In this document: one piece after another, positions 32,791-44,996 of the stretch
How the letters are laid out: each line of letters begins with the position of its first letter
How positions within the stretch are numbered: position 1 is the stretch's first letter
Assembly (NCBI GenBank): GCA_007922225.1
Contig: ML680053.1
Coordinates: 11,184,870-11,248,869 of the forward strand
Source: Emydura subglobosa
Taxonomy: Eukaryota; Chordata; Testudines; Chelidae
Reading direction: 5' to 3'
Length of the DNA stretch: 64,000 bases
The notes under the pieces: model-generated
What the model was told of the DNA's origin: nothing
What the model saw: only the letters and a program-made list of their open reading frames with translations
The model's database searches: none
Translations under genes and position numbers: made by a program

Positions 32791-35700
32791 CAAGACAGAC
32801 ACAGGGTGGGAGAAGGGGCCTGACACACAAGCAGGATGGAGGGGATGAAACAGAAATTGAAGGATGGATGAGGGGCACAGGGCGGGGAGGAGGACAGTAC
32901 GAAGGGCAGGTGTTGCGTGGAGCTGAGATGACGAGACTGAAGACATTCTCTTTTCTTCCCAATCTTCCCTAGATGAAAATCCTTTTGAATTCTAAACAAG
33001 GTCTCACTGCCCTGACTCAAAAGGTTCAACCTGTAGCAATTGGTCATTCTCTCAGCCATGTTTTTAAAAGGACCTTATTTTAGCCATCCCAATCAACGTG
33101 AAATAGGATTTCTTGGCAGATGGTATCTAGGCCTTCACAGTACTCAGGTCCTTAGTGCGTCCACACAGAATTTCCTTGGTTGGTGAATGTTACAGCAAGA
33201 CCCTGAATGTTCCTTTGCAACAGATTTTTTCCTGTGGTTTGTCTCTGCAGCAATGGTAAACATCGGGCCTTATTTTCAGAAACAGCAGTTTGTACCTGCA
33301 ATTAGTTATGGGCATAAATGACAGCATGAGCACACTAATTACCTAAATGCTTCCACAGGTCAGAGTTTGACATGTGTGGTACATTCTCTCATTTGCACTG
33401 CAAATTGCAAACAAAATTGGCCGTTGCAACTCTGCACCCTGGATATTGGAGGTCAGGGTGAGGCACTTAAAAACAAAACAATGAAACAGTGCCCTAGGCG
33501 AAGTGGAGTGTTATTTGCCTAAGAGTGAGCCATGCCAGTAATTAAAGGCATTGACATGTATCGAATGCTGCAGAACATAATGCTGTTTTATTGGAAATAT
33601 CTGTAATACCTCCCTCGCAAGCCTTGCTACGCAACATAATAAAAACTTAACTGCATGTTTTACAAGTCTGAATACAGTTTATCTGTTTGGATAAGGGAGA
33701 TATAGGCTCGTCAATTCATATCACATGGAGAAAAACTCCTGTGGCCATGTTGCCGATCACTAACAGCATATTTATTGTTAGCTCATCCTTGTTTCACACA
33801 TAGAACGGGTCAAAATGTACAGTCAGTATGGGCTGAAGTGAAAAATGTTACCCATAGAACGTAAAAACAGTGCTGAGATAACTGTGCTAGGAGTGGCGCC
33901 TTAGCACTGCATCACATTTGGATTTCTCGAAGAATATACTGTACCACTGGCTGATGCCGCATGCTATGGGAATAAAATCCATGGTAAGTAGTGCCTTTAA
34001 TCCATCCATCAGCAACACTGAAAAGAGGAAAAACCCTCTGAGACAGCACTTCCCTCTGTCTCCTATTTCATACTATGCGTTACTTTATCCTATATGAAGT
34101 GTGCCCAGTGCTGTGCAAAACAAACAACAAGATGGTTGCTGTCTTGGAGAAGTTACAATCCAAAACTATTTGCAGTCTGGTTAGAGGATAAACATTCCAG
34201 GTTAGGGACTATGTCCTCTTAGTCTATATTTTGTACTAACCTCAGCACTCTGTCAATGCTTAAAAATATAATACATCATAAAGCAATTGCACTTGATAGG
34301 ATAAAAAAGTTAAGTGCAGCAAATAAAACTATATGTGGGGGGGAGGGGGGAGAGGAGGGGCGGTTGGCAGAATGTCTGTCTCACTCACACTCCTATCTCA
34401 TTTGGGGTCTAAATTTAGTATCTGGCAGCTTTCAAAGTACAGAAGGCTTTGCCCTCTCAAACATTCTTAACGAAAAGAAGTTACATTGGGACAACAACAC
34501 GCAGGCCAAGCAGCCAAGATTTAAAAATGAAGATAGACATCCCCCCAAAAGTCAGGGTTACAATGGAAAGTGGCCACCTTATCTTCCCTGTTGAAGAACA
34601 TTAACAACCAAGAACAGATAAGTTTGCTGTTGTGCTAGCTAAGCTTTCTATTGATGTAAGCCGCTCATGGAATGAGAGAGAGCGCCTTACTAGTAGGAAA
34701 TGTTTACCGTCCCCAAAACCTTACGGCTTGTCCGACCTGTTTCTTTTCATGGCTGTTCTCAAATTAAGCTCCTCCAAAAAGATACAGCGGTCTGAATAGG
34801 GAGTAAGAGTTTTAATAATAGCTCCAATAAGACATAATTGGGAATGGATGGGAGGACAGAGTAGCAGTCAATAAAAGCTTCCATTTTTCAGCCTGACTTA
34901 CCGCCTAGGTTTTGCCTGTATAATATTCCTGGCTTCAAAATCCTCAGCTTAGTTAGAATAATCATTTGTCTTTTAGCTCACTGCTCCTTCTACACTGAAT
35001 AGAGATAGCACAATCTGTAATCCTGCATCATCTCGAATCACAGCTGCTTAGCCAAGGTTTCTCTTGCCCAGGGCACCACACAGCACTCAATGAGCCAGTG
35101 AGGCATTGAAAAGCTGGATTTCAGCGTGCGAGCTGTGTGCCGTTTTTCCAGAGACTGCAGCTGCACCAGTGCTACTCCTGGTATAAGCACCTACGGAGAT
35201 AGGGCACCTGCATTTTTCATTCTGTTCTATTCAGCACTGTTCTAACGCACTGGGCACTGAACCTGCACACGGCACAGTGCTGAAAAGCCTGAGTCGTACC
35301 TGCACTAGTCATTACACTGTAGCTAGTGCTAGTGCACCTGAAGAATGGGTAACATCTTCTAGCACAGAAAAGGCCGACAAGGTGCAAGTGGAAGAATTTA
35401 CTGGTCTCAAGGCAAAAATGCCTTCCTTCGATCAAACCAGTTGTAATGGATTAGGGCCCAGAATGGTGAATTCCTTCCACAACTGATCACTAGGACTCAC
35501 TTGTAGGAACCAGAGCAAGGAAAAATATACCACTAAAGCTCAGGAGGACACTAGGTGTTATATATAGGCAAGCGTGTCATCTTTTCCCCTTGGTAACCAT
35601 GGAAGTAACAGTCTATTTGACATACAGGTGTGTTGTTACAGTCCAAGGGCTATATCCTGGTCCTGCTGAAATCAGTTGGACTTTTGCCATTGTCTTCGAT

Positions 35701-35940
35701 GAAATCAGCATTTAGCCCTAAGATTTGGTCCTGTCTCTTTAAACATGCTGTACTTAACTCCTCCTGACCACAATCCTGGATATTGAGGAGTCTGTATGCT
35801 CCTGGATATAAGAATAATCAATATTTTATAAAATGGCAAAAATTCTGCCCTTGGACGCACTTGTGTCTCCCACTGACATCAAGGTGCCTTGGGCAGAATT
35901 TAGGCTTACATCCATGCACCTCAGTGAGCACAGATTCATT
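32791..35940. other. Intronic sequence; one old repeat tail
   Basis: A short antisense L2/MIR-type tail lies at 34088-34160 (cccagtgctgtgcaaaacaa, cttggagaagttacaatcca). A G-rich run lies at about 34336-34360. No gene was recognised. Confidence 0.5.
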
Positions 35941-35948
35941 GCTTAAAT

Positions 35949-36359
35949 CAGTGGTTCTCAACCTTTCAGGACTACTGTGCCCCTTTCAGGAGTCTGATTT
36001 GTCTTGTGTACCCCCAAGTTTCACCTCGTTTATAAACTACTTGCTTACAAAATCAGACATAAAAATACAAAAGTGTCATGGCACATTATTACTGAACAAT
36101 TGTTTACTTTATGATTTTTACCATAATAATGAAATAAATCAACTGAAATATAAATATTGTACTTACATTTCAGTGCATTGTATAGAGAGCAATATAAACA
36201 AGACATTGTCTGTATGAAATTTTAGTTTGTACTGACTTCACTAGTGCTTTTTATGTAGCCTGTTGTAAAACTAGGCAAATATCTAGAGGAGTTGATGTAC
36301 CCCCTGGAAGATCTCTGCGTATCCCCAGCAGCATTTGTACCCCTGATTGAGAACCACTG
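35949..36359. mobile_element. hAT-type MITE with perfect 8-bp target duplication
   Basis: TIRs CAGTGGTTCTCAAC and the complement of TTGAGAACCACTG. GCTTAAAT occurs exactly at 35941-35948 and 36360-36367. The 411-bp interior is AT-rich and non-coding. Confidence 0.92.
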
Positions 36360-36367
36360 GCTTAAAT

Positions 36368-37518
36368 AACACCAATGTCACCCATCCCAAAACAAGTGGA
36401 AACTACAGTCAGTTGCATTTGTTGCAACATAAGACAACTCATTTACAAGTTTGGCTTGCCCTAGGTATTTCAAAGGTAAACTAAACATTTTAGATTAATG
36501 ATGTTTAGTCTTCTGCAGATGCCACAACTACAGATTTTGGGAGATTACTTTTAAGTGGGTCTTTGAAAATCCCCCCTTTATTTTGTTAAAGAAAACACTA
36601 TTCAGACTTGGAGTTTAAGAAATGCTGTACAGTCTTAGTAATTTTGCCCTAGTTTGTTCCAAAACAGGAACAAATTAGTATCACCATGAAATTCATGCTG
36701 ATATTAAAAAAAAAAAAAAAAAAAAAGAAGAAGAGTTTACATAATTTGATCACATCAGCAAATGAAAGAAAAGCAGAAGCAAAACTGCGCATAAAGTAAT
36801 TAAAGATATCAGGATAAGGGTCAAGTTTAATGTCCAAAGTTGTCTTATTTATGGTTTGTAAACTCATCTCACATATCTAAATCCATCTGCCTTAAGATCA
36901 GTAAATCAAAGTCCAAAAGAAATCTAACCGATATCCTCTCATTTCAACATAATATTAAATAGTTATGGAAAAACAAGGGCAGAGAAGGCAGGAAACAGAA
37001 ACAAATGGGAAAATAAGTTCACTTCATTTTCTATAAAATTAAACTTTTTACTGAAGACTGCTATACACACACTAAGAGCTAGAGTCAGCCCTGGCATAGC
37101 TGACTGAGCCTGACCTGAAGAGGGAAAACTTTCCTTAAAGAAAACCTGCAAGGGAAGGGGGAGGGAGCAGGGGAGGAGAGGGGGAAAAAGCATAAGAAGT
37201 TGCCAAACTACTGAACCTTTGTAATTTATGGGTTTTCATTTTTATAGTGTAACTTGCTTTCTAATCTGAGATTTAAATTTAAATTCCAGAGATGGTTTTG
37301 GCCTGAGATACAATTCTTGTTCATTATTATTGTTCCAATTTTTCTGTGCGTCTGAATGTAGTGCATGTGAAAGTTGCCCAATGGATACCCCTAACACCTC
37401 TATTCTTATTTATCTGCAAAGGGCGAAGAGTCACCAAGCGGTTAGCTGTCCCCAGACGTGGGACAACACAAGCAATGGTGCTGCTAGCACACCCACGCTG
37501 GCCTGTCAGAATGAGTAA
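36368..37518. other. Intronic sequence without recognisable gene
   Basis: An A-run lies at 36706-36726 and a GA-rich patch at 37150-37190. Nothing else was assigned. Confidence 0.5.
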
Positions 37519-37786
37519 GGCCTAGTCTATGCCTAAAAGTTTTGCCACTACAGGAGGGTTTTGCCTGCATAGCTAGTGATGACACAACTTATAACAACAA
37601 AAATGTGCTTTTGCTGGTGTAGCTCATACTAACTCATCAAGCGAAATAAGTATCTCGGCCAAAGCACTTTTTTTTTTGGCTATAGATGTTTCTGTGCTAC
37701 TAGAAGCCCTCATGTTAGTTAAGGGTGGGATTTTATGAAGTATCTGACACAGCTAAGCTAGCAACGGCTTCTAGTGTAGTCCGGGC
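37519..37786. mobile_element. Harbinger-like MITE
   Basis: GGCCTAGTCTATGCCTAAAA at the left mirrors the right end (complement of CTAGTGTAGTCCGGGC), and TAA/TTA lies at the two borders. The ends are more diverged than in the 8019-8275 copy and appear to be a different subfamily. Confidence 0.6.
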
Positions 37787-39189
37787 TTAAGCCCTTATAT
37801 AAGGAGACCACCTTTAGGGTGAACATGCAGGTCTCCCTCTGACCATTCAGTTCAGTCCAAGTTACAATTCCTTATTGCTAGGGCATGTTAGATTCCAACG
37901 CCTTGTATATACTGGACATTTGCCCTAACTACAGCCACTGTTGCTAGCCAGGCACTTGAACTGCTGCACATAAGCAAACCCCTTGTGTAGACAAGTCAGA
38001 CTGCTGTTCACACTTTGAAATGAGGGTAAGCTGCACCAGTTGACTCCATTCAAATAATATTGGTATAGACAGCTGCTGAAGGCTTGCCAACAAAACCTCA
38101 CCCTCTACCACCTGATTGAAGAGCACATGAGCATTAGATTTCCTAAGATTCATAGCATCTGTGGATTGAGAATCAAACGCAAAATACAGCACAATCCTCC
38201 AGGACTGCAGAGCTTTGCATAAAGGGTCCCTGCAGCCACAAGTGCATTTTATCCCATTTTCCTGTGCATGCCAGTAACAAAATGCTAGAATTGTGCCTCT
38301 TTAACCAGGCTGCTGAGCAAGTATTTGGGGACAGTATGTCCACATGTTATTGAAACGTTGACCTTGCTTCCTGCTGCACTAGGACGTGTGCCAGCACATA
38401 GAGAGCATCTTCTGGGCTTTGTTCACAGCACCAAAAGACTTCTGAGAATGGATCTGGAACACATCAGAATAAACGCAGGCCTGTGAAGCAAAGTCTGGAT
38501 GTAGATACAACTTCTCTGATGTCCCTGAGTGGGGGTGGGGAATGGAAAAGGGGGTGTTGGCTCACGCGTTTGTCCCGAGGCATTGCTATATTAATATCCA
38601 CACCTGTCACTGAGCATAACCTGGCTTCCTTCACCATTAAAGAACTTTCAGTTAGGATGCAGACAGTTAAAAGGAATGAAAACATCCTTCAGGCTAGACT
38701 GCGGCAGACCCTGCACAGGTGTGTTGGCGTGAGGGAGAGAATAAGGCACAAGACTATTCCCATCCCTGTGTGCAGAAACTAATCTCAGTCCTTACGCCCA
38801 GAGTGCATGCAACTCAGCTCACCAGCTGCACGAGCCTTCCTCCAGAGAGACCCCTGGGCAGGGCCACAGCCCTGCCTCCTCCTCTGCACCAGCCACTAGG
38901 CTGGAGGAGCACACACGGCACCCTCCCAAAGATTGCAGCGGAGTTCCTCTGACCCATGCTCCAGCATTCACTGTGGTTAGTCAGGCACTGTGCCCCCAGG
39001 AGTCCATACTGGGACAATGGGCCCCTCCCCTGCCACCAACTCAGTGCCAGATTTCACCATGCTGCGATCAGCACCATTCTCCCTTCAACACAGCCAACGC
39101 GTCTGTACGGTTTGACACCAGCAACAGACAGCAGGAGTGTCCTAATCATTGTGATGGACACTAGATGGAGAGGCAGCCTCTCAAACCAT
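37787..39189. other. Intronic sequence without recognisable gene
   Basis: Short overlapping frames at 38464-39020 have no motifs. No repeat was assigned. Confidence 0.45.
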
Positions 39190-39440
39190 CAGGTCCCAAG
39201 GCATTTAGGGCTTTAGCAAGAAAACATAACCCAACATTTTATATTTCACCCAGAAGTAAAGATGGGGCCAGGGCAGATCTCAGAACACCAGCATTATACC
39301 CTCCTCAAGCCAGCCCAAGTAGGGAACACTGCAGAGATCAAGCCTGCAAGGGACTATGGGATAGGTAAATGACACAAGATCTATAGGCAGGAAAATCTGT
39401 ACCCTCCTAGTGTGCCTTACATACACAGAAGAGGTACCAC
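39190..39440 (-). mobile_element. Possible L2-type LINE fragment, antisense
   Basis: aggcatttagggctttagca and the minus-strand segment VPYLGWLEEGIML weakly resemble the region of L2-type RT that contains TSRLDYCNAL. It is much decayed and low confidence. Confidence 0.3.
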
Positions 39441-42261
39441 AAACGACTGCCAAGTCAAAGGACAGAAGCACTTGCAAGCCAAAGCCAGCTGTGCTTTACG
39501 TAAACCGCTTGTTCATCACACGATAAGCAGCATTTTAGACTGCTCTTGCCAGTTGCCTCCCATATTCAATATCCTTGACTCGTCTTCTCTGTTCCAAAGT
39601 GCTATGATCTGCCCTTCGCAGAAAATATTTTGGAACCGAAATAGGAGCCTCTCATTGTATATGCAGGCCCTCGTATAAACAGTCTGAAGCCCAGCAGGGA
39701 TGTGACAAAGCAGCGCTGGTTCTGGAATGAAAGATCTACCAGGATGTAGGGACTAATCCATCCTTGCTGTAACTCCACTGAAGTCAAATGGAGTTTCGCC
39801 CAGAATGAATTTGGCTCATCAGCAAGAGGAGACAAGACATTCCTTTCCATGCCAAATATTAGCAGAGCCTCGTCATGCTACGTGCTCCACTAGCCAGCAC
39901 TGTGGATTATGAACATATTAGCTCTAAAACAAACAAAGCTTAAAAAGTACAACCTTCTAGGGAACACAACTGCTTCAGAGATTATCCTAACTGGAACAAA
40001 CAATCTCCTGCAGGCCTACAAGCTGAGGAATATAGTGATGGAAAAGCAGCCATCTGTTTAGCAGCCAAAGGGGGCTCCTTGAAAATCAAAAGCACAAGCT
40101 CAAAATTCCTCCCACCCTACACCTAGGCCATCAAATGAATAGAAAGGGTGGAGACTCCTGAGCTCATAGCATGGACACAGAAGCCTACTGTGATTTCGTC
40201 TTTGCACCCGCCTTTCTAGGTGTTTATACCATGCTCATCAGCTTGATAGCTTGTCACCTCAAAGCTTAACTTTGTCCTACATACACCCATTTTGTTATTC
40301 TGGCTAATTTTTGGCTTAACCATTTAAGTGCTGCCTCACCTACTTGTTAGCTCCCACGTAGCTTCATTTGCACCAGGTTGTGTCACTGATTCCCAACCTT
40401 CCAGTGGAACATTCGGGATGAGATATCCCAAAGCACTCAACCTAGCTCTGCTCCCAGGGAGTCGATGGAAAGCTTTAAAGAACTCCCTGGCATTCTAATG
40501 ATGCACTAGAATCCAGTGATACATTCCAACAATGCTGCAGCAGAAACCAGCAGTGAGAGGGTTAATTTCCCTCCCTTTAACTGAGTTCATTCTTACGTAC
40601 CCAAACTACTCAGTTTGGTTTTGTATAATTCCCCAAGATAGACTGCATGAAAAGTCCAAAAGGGCATCAGGCGTGAGTGAATACAGAAAAAGTATAATAG
40701 GTTAGCCAGACATATAGAAGACCTCCTTCTGCCCACTGCATCCGCACTGCAGATCTCAGGAAAGTGTACTGAGTTATCTATTTGAGGGGCTGACAGGAAC
40801 AATAACGCCAATATTCTGCCACCTTTTAAAAAGAGCTGACCTCCAGATCATCATGTCTGTAGTGTTTGCAATGGCAGATCTCCAAAGATAGACACTGATT
40901 TGGCTGAAATGCCCACTTTTCAGCCAATACGTAAATAATCCCTAAAGTACCAAATGAATAATGCAGAACTGAATGAGGTTTGGCGTAGGGGGGAAAAATA
41001 CAATTAATTTTGGAAGCAGTAACTTAAATTCTTGAACCTCCACAAATGTGGGGTCCACCAGGGAGTTGTCCGGCTAATGAGTTTATGTGTCTTGCAGCTC
41101 AGTGAGCTGGCTCAATGCATTTGCACCTAAGAAGGGACAGCATGTGGATTCAGTATAGCCATGGAAAAACTGGGGTGAAGAGAACACATTTATCGATCAA
41201 CGTAGCCGCAAGTGCAATTGATAATAAGCAACAAGAAGAAAATGTACAGATTATCTGAATTGCCACAGTGCAAAAAGGCCCCAGACAAGCAGTAGCTAGC
41301 ACAAAGAAGAGATTACAGCACCTGACCATATGAAGGCTGTGTATCATGAGACAACTCTTGGGAAGAAAGTAGCAGGAAATGACATATAAAAGACCTCCTT
41401 CTGCTCACTGCAATCTGCATTGCAGCTCTCAGAAAAGATCCCTTAGAAGGTTCGAAGATCCCCAGAGAACTATCTTCAAGCTCAGCCAGACACAGGTCAC
41501 ACAGGAATGCAGATTCATCTCTAAATCTACACAGCATCTTCTTCTGCCTATTCAGCTGATCACTGATAGGGTAACCAATCTGTGTTGGCACTGCATTCTA
41601 CATCCTTGCCACATGGTCCACGGGATCACACTGAAGATACTACTGAAGTCAGCCAGTTCACTGTGTCTGTGACACAGACCACATGTGCTTCTCTAGGGAT
41701 AGGCAGGCCTTACACCAAGTGGTACAGGAATTCTGTACCTTTACTAGATTCTGTAGATGTCATATAACCTCTAAAGGGGATCAAGGATAGAAAATGCAGT
41801 ATATACAACATACTTAATCCATCAGTGAGATAGCTGTTGACCATCCAGGAGGGAAAGGTGGTGTTTATGGCTGCAGTGGCTACAAATCCAGAATCCTTAT
41901 GTCCTGCCATTTCCTCCCCTAGAGTATTTACCCAATTTACAACCTGAGGATAAAGCCTCTGCTCTCTGCTGGCAGAAAGGGCTTTTGAATGTTTAATCAG
42001 GAGCTCATCCTTGAGAGGCACCATTGCTGTGACTATGGTGTTGATTTTGGTTCGGAGTAGTTGGATTCCTCTTGTGCCCCTCATTCTCTATGCCATTTTT
42101 CTTCACCACCTCTGCTTGTCCCATGTCCCTGGGGATTTGGACACTCTCCAAAGATATCTGAAAATAGACTGCTTTTAGACCGCACACACAGGCCTCTAGC
42201 ATACCGAAAACGATCATGTCTGTGTATATCTAGTGGGAGCTTCAACTCAGTCATAAGCACA
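39441..42261. other. Intronic sequence; short dispersed duplication and an unexplained minus frame
   Basis: A ~52-bp segment at about 40708-40758 recurs at about 41384-41435 (both contain agacctccttctgc). The minus frame 42084-41710 (124 codons) has no recognised domain. These may be parts of one unidentified retroelement, but I cannot name it. Confidence 0.4.
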
Positions 42262-42742
42262 ACTACAATGGATCAGATCCATAGTCCATCTAGCCCAGTA
42301 TCCGGTCTTCTGACAGTGGCCAGTGGCAGGTGCTTCAGAGGGAATGAACAGAACAGGGCAATTACTGAATGATCCATCCCGTGCCATCCAGTCCCAGCTT
42401 CTGGCAGTCAGACGTGTAGGTAAATCTGGAGCATGGGTTTGTATCCTTAAACATCTCGGCTAACAGCTATTGATGGACCTATCCTCCATGAACTTATCGA
42501 ATTCTTTTTGAACCCAGTTATACTTTTGGCCTTCACAACATCCCATGGCAATGAGTTCCACAGGTTGACTGGGTGCTGTGTGAAGAAGTACTTCCTTGTG
42601 TTTGTTTTAAATCTGCCATCTATTAATTTCATTGGGTGACCCCTGATTACTGTGTTATGTAAAGGGGTAAATAACACATCCCTATTTCTCCACACCATGA
42701 TTTTATAAACCTCTATCATATCCTGGTCACGTTTTGGGATGC
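42262..42742 (-). mobile_element. CR1 LINE 3' region, antisense
   Basis: It starts with the reverse complement of the ctgacccagt-type tail (gatccatagtccatctagcc). The minus-strand frame 42770-42447 then encodes the CR1 end segment, YKIMVWRNRDVLFTPL, then FKTNTRKYFFTQHPVNLWNS. Same subfamily as the CR1 at 16979-19807. Confidence 0.9.
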
Positions 42743-43819
42743 AATCCAGACCAGTGAGGGGCTGTGTCACTGCTTGCCCTGTAATCCTGAGTGCCTTAAA
42801 TCAGCCAGGACGCTGGCAGCCCCCAGACAGACATGCCCTGTATGTCTGTGTTTTAAAGCAGTTTGGCTCAAACACTCTGATTCCAGTAGCCTGTTTGTTA
42901 TGCTTCAGCTACACTCTGGCAAGATGACCCCAACCTCCCCCAGTCCCAAATTTTCCCTGAACTGTGTGTTCTGCAACATCCAGCCCTTTCCAGACGAGGA
43001 ATAAGAAGATTTGTTTGCTCCTCTAAAGAGATGAAACACATGACTTATCACTTTAATTCAAACAGCTCGTGGAGCGCCTCTGGCCCGAGTGCTCCCAGCC
43101 CCAGAGCGCTGGTGATTCACGATGCACCACAGCACCGGCCTGCCCTGCCTCCAACCTGGCTGGTCTATCCAGGTCAGGCTGGAGCACCTCCCGCCCGAGC
43201 GCCCCCAGCTGCCTGCCCGCGCCATGCCACAGCACCGGCCTGCCCCGCCCCCGGGCTGGCCCGTCTGCCCCAGGCCCTGGAGCAAATGGCTATCTGCATC
43301 TGCCTAAGCTTTTGAAAATGTTAGCATATGTGCGTAGACACAACCCATTATGTGTTTCGTGTTCTATGTCTGCCACATTCAAGGACACGAAATTAAAAGC
43401 TGCTATTATAGCACTTTTTAAAAACCCAGTGGCTAATTCCTCTCTCCTCTCCTCCATCTATTTCTGAGGTTTTTCTATCAATTTGAGGGCAGCTACCCAT
43501 TGTACTGCTTCAGTAGGCCAATGGCGCCCCATGAGAGGATTGCTGAAGCATTTTGAGTGGTTTTGATACAAAAGGGGAGAACAGCAGTATTTGGAGAGCA
43601 CCATATGACACAGGAATAAGATTCTGAAAATCCCAGCATCTTGTCTGCAGCTGACTGAGCTTTCAAATGGCTTGGATGGCCGTCCTAACACCATGTTTTC
43701 AAAGACCAAGCAGCCAGCCATGTTCTTCTTTGAAAGTGTCCTGATGTTGGGGTGTCTAAAGCCGGCTCCTCAAATCCTCTACAAGAGTACCCAAAAGAGG
43801 CAGTTTGCAAAATTCCTTT
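42743..43819. other. Intronic sequence with GC-rich minisatellite
   Basis: Holds the duplicated GC-rich block listed at 43069-43285. The rest is unremarkable. Confidence 0.5.
43069..43285. repeat. GC-rich minisatellite, two ~110-bp units
   Basis: gtggagcgcctctggcccga at 43069 recurs as ctggagcacctcccgcccga at about 43179. gcaccacagcaccggcctgc recurs as gccacagcaccggcctgccc. Both units end in an aggctggagc / ggccctggagc phrase. Frames running through it on both strands are compositional. Confidence 0.75.
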
Positions 43820-43925
43820 CCATGTGACTTTCCCCAACATCACATAGGAAGTCTGGGATAGAACTGATAAGAGAACGTGGGTCTCCTGAATTCCAGTCCC
43901 CTGCCTTAGCCACAAACCCATCTTT
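43820..43925 (-). mobile_element. MIR-type SINE fragment, antisense
   Basis: cacataggaagtctgggata, tgggtctcctgaattccagt, cccctgccttagccacaaac. Confidence 0.6.
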
Positions 43926-44329
43926 CCATTATGCTTTCTGAAAGATGTTGCAATGTGTCCAACTCAAGCAGGACATACCTGTACACTTTTAGGTCATAAG
44001 GATTTGCAAATTGGAGGTAGATATATGTCATAAGGATTTGAGACCCAGAAAGTTAAAGATATAACCATCACATCCCAAGCTCTAGGCATCCTTGACAAAC
44101 ACTTAGAAATAAAATTCTTGGGCTTTGTGATCTCCCCTGAACATCAGTCAATTCAGCCTATTTTAGACAAAAGGGCAGGCGTGAGTTTCAAGTTTGAAAG
44201 GCCCTCCCACAGAGAGCCCAGACAACAGCTCCCTTTATATTAAGCCAATAGAACTCAAGCCTTTACACCGATCACTAAACTAACTTACTCCCCATGTGAC
44301 TCTAGTACAAAGAGAGAGTCTTTTGGCCA

Positions 44330-44590
44330 ATGGGGTCCTAAGCCATTAATTTATAGGTCAAACTCAACACCTCAAACATCACTGGGAGCTATTAGGCCAC
44401 CATGGCAGCCAGCACTGCGTGCAGAGCACCAGCATGCTCATTACACAACATGACATTAGAAGGGAGCTGCTGACTTCCACATCAGCTTTTGGATACATTG
44501 AAGAGATAGCTTCAGGTAGCGCATGTTGCAGTGATCCAGCCTTCAGGCAAAGATTAGGGGAGTAAGGTGTACATCAGAGAAATGTTGCAA
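44330..44590 (-). mobile_element. L2-type LINE RT fragment, antisense
   Basis: Minus-strand reading around 44520-44550 gives RLDHCNMRYLKL, a form of the conserved SRLDYCNALYMGL block of L2-type reverse transcriptases. aactcaacacctcaaacatc and gggagctattaggccacc extend the similarity to other copies in the window. Confidence 0.5.
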
Positions 44591-44908
44591 CCACATGGCA
44601 CATATACATGAGAAAAAAAGACCTACCAGGCCATTACTGCAAGAGCATCTGGAAACTTAACCGGACCCCCTAATTGGTAAATTCACATAAAAAAGGCAGA
44701 CTCACACCCTCAAATCAATGGAGCAGCTATGATCCTCTCTTCACAGCAATCCGTGATCACAGATAAATTGGATAAGCTGTCTGGAACATCCCACCTCAAA
44801 TGAAGATTGTTTAGTAAATAATTATAATACTCTATGCGATGGCCAATAAAGAAATGGAAGCCTGTTCCGAATTTCTCGGAAAGAACAAAGCACATAGCTA
44901 TTTAAACA

Positions 44909-44996
44909 GTTTACCAGAGAGCCATATACAGGTGTGTGTAACGCACGTGGGTCACACACGCACATACACACACCTGTATATGGCTCCCTGGTAAAC
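44909..44996. repeat. Near-perfect 32-bp inverted repeat, 24-base loop
   Basis: The arms 44909-44940 and 44965-44996 are complementary at 31 of 32 positions, and the flanking CAGT/ACTG words are also complementary after a small offset. The arms include gccatatacaggtgtgtgta. No second copy and no target duplication were seen. Confidence 0.92.

Noticed and set aside
43031..43467. Proline-rich frames (94 and 132 codons) that look exon-like
   Set aside because: They come from a GC-rich minisatellite, with equal frames on the other strand.
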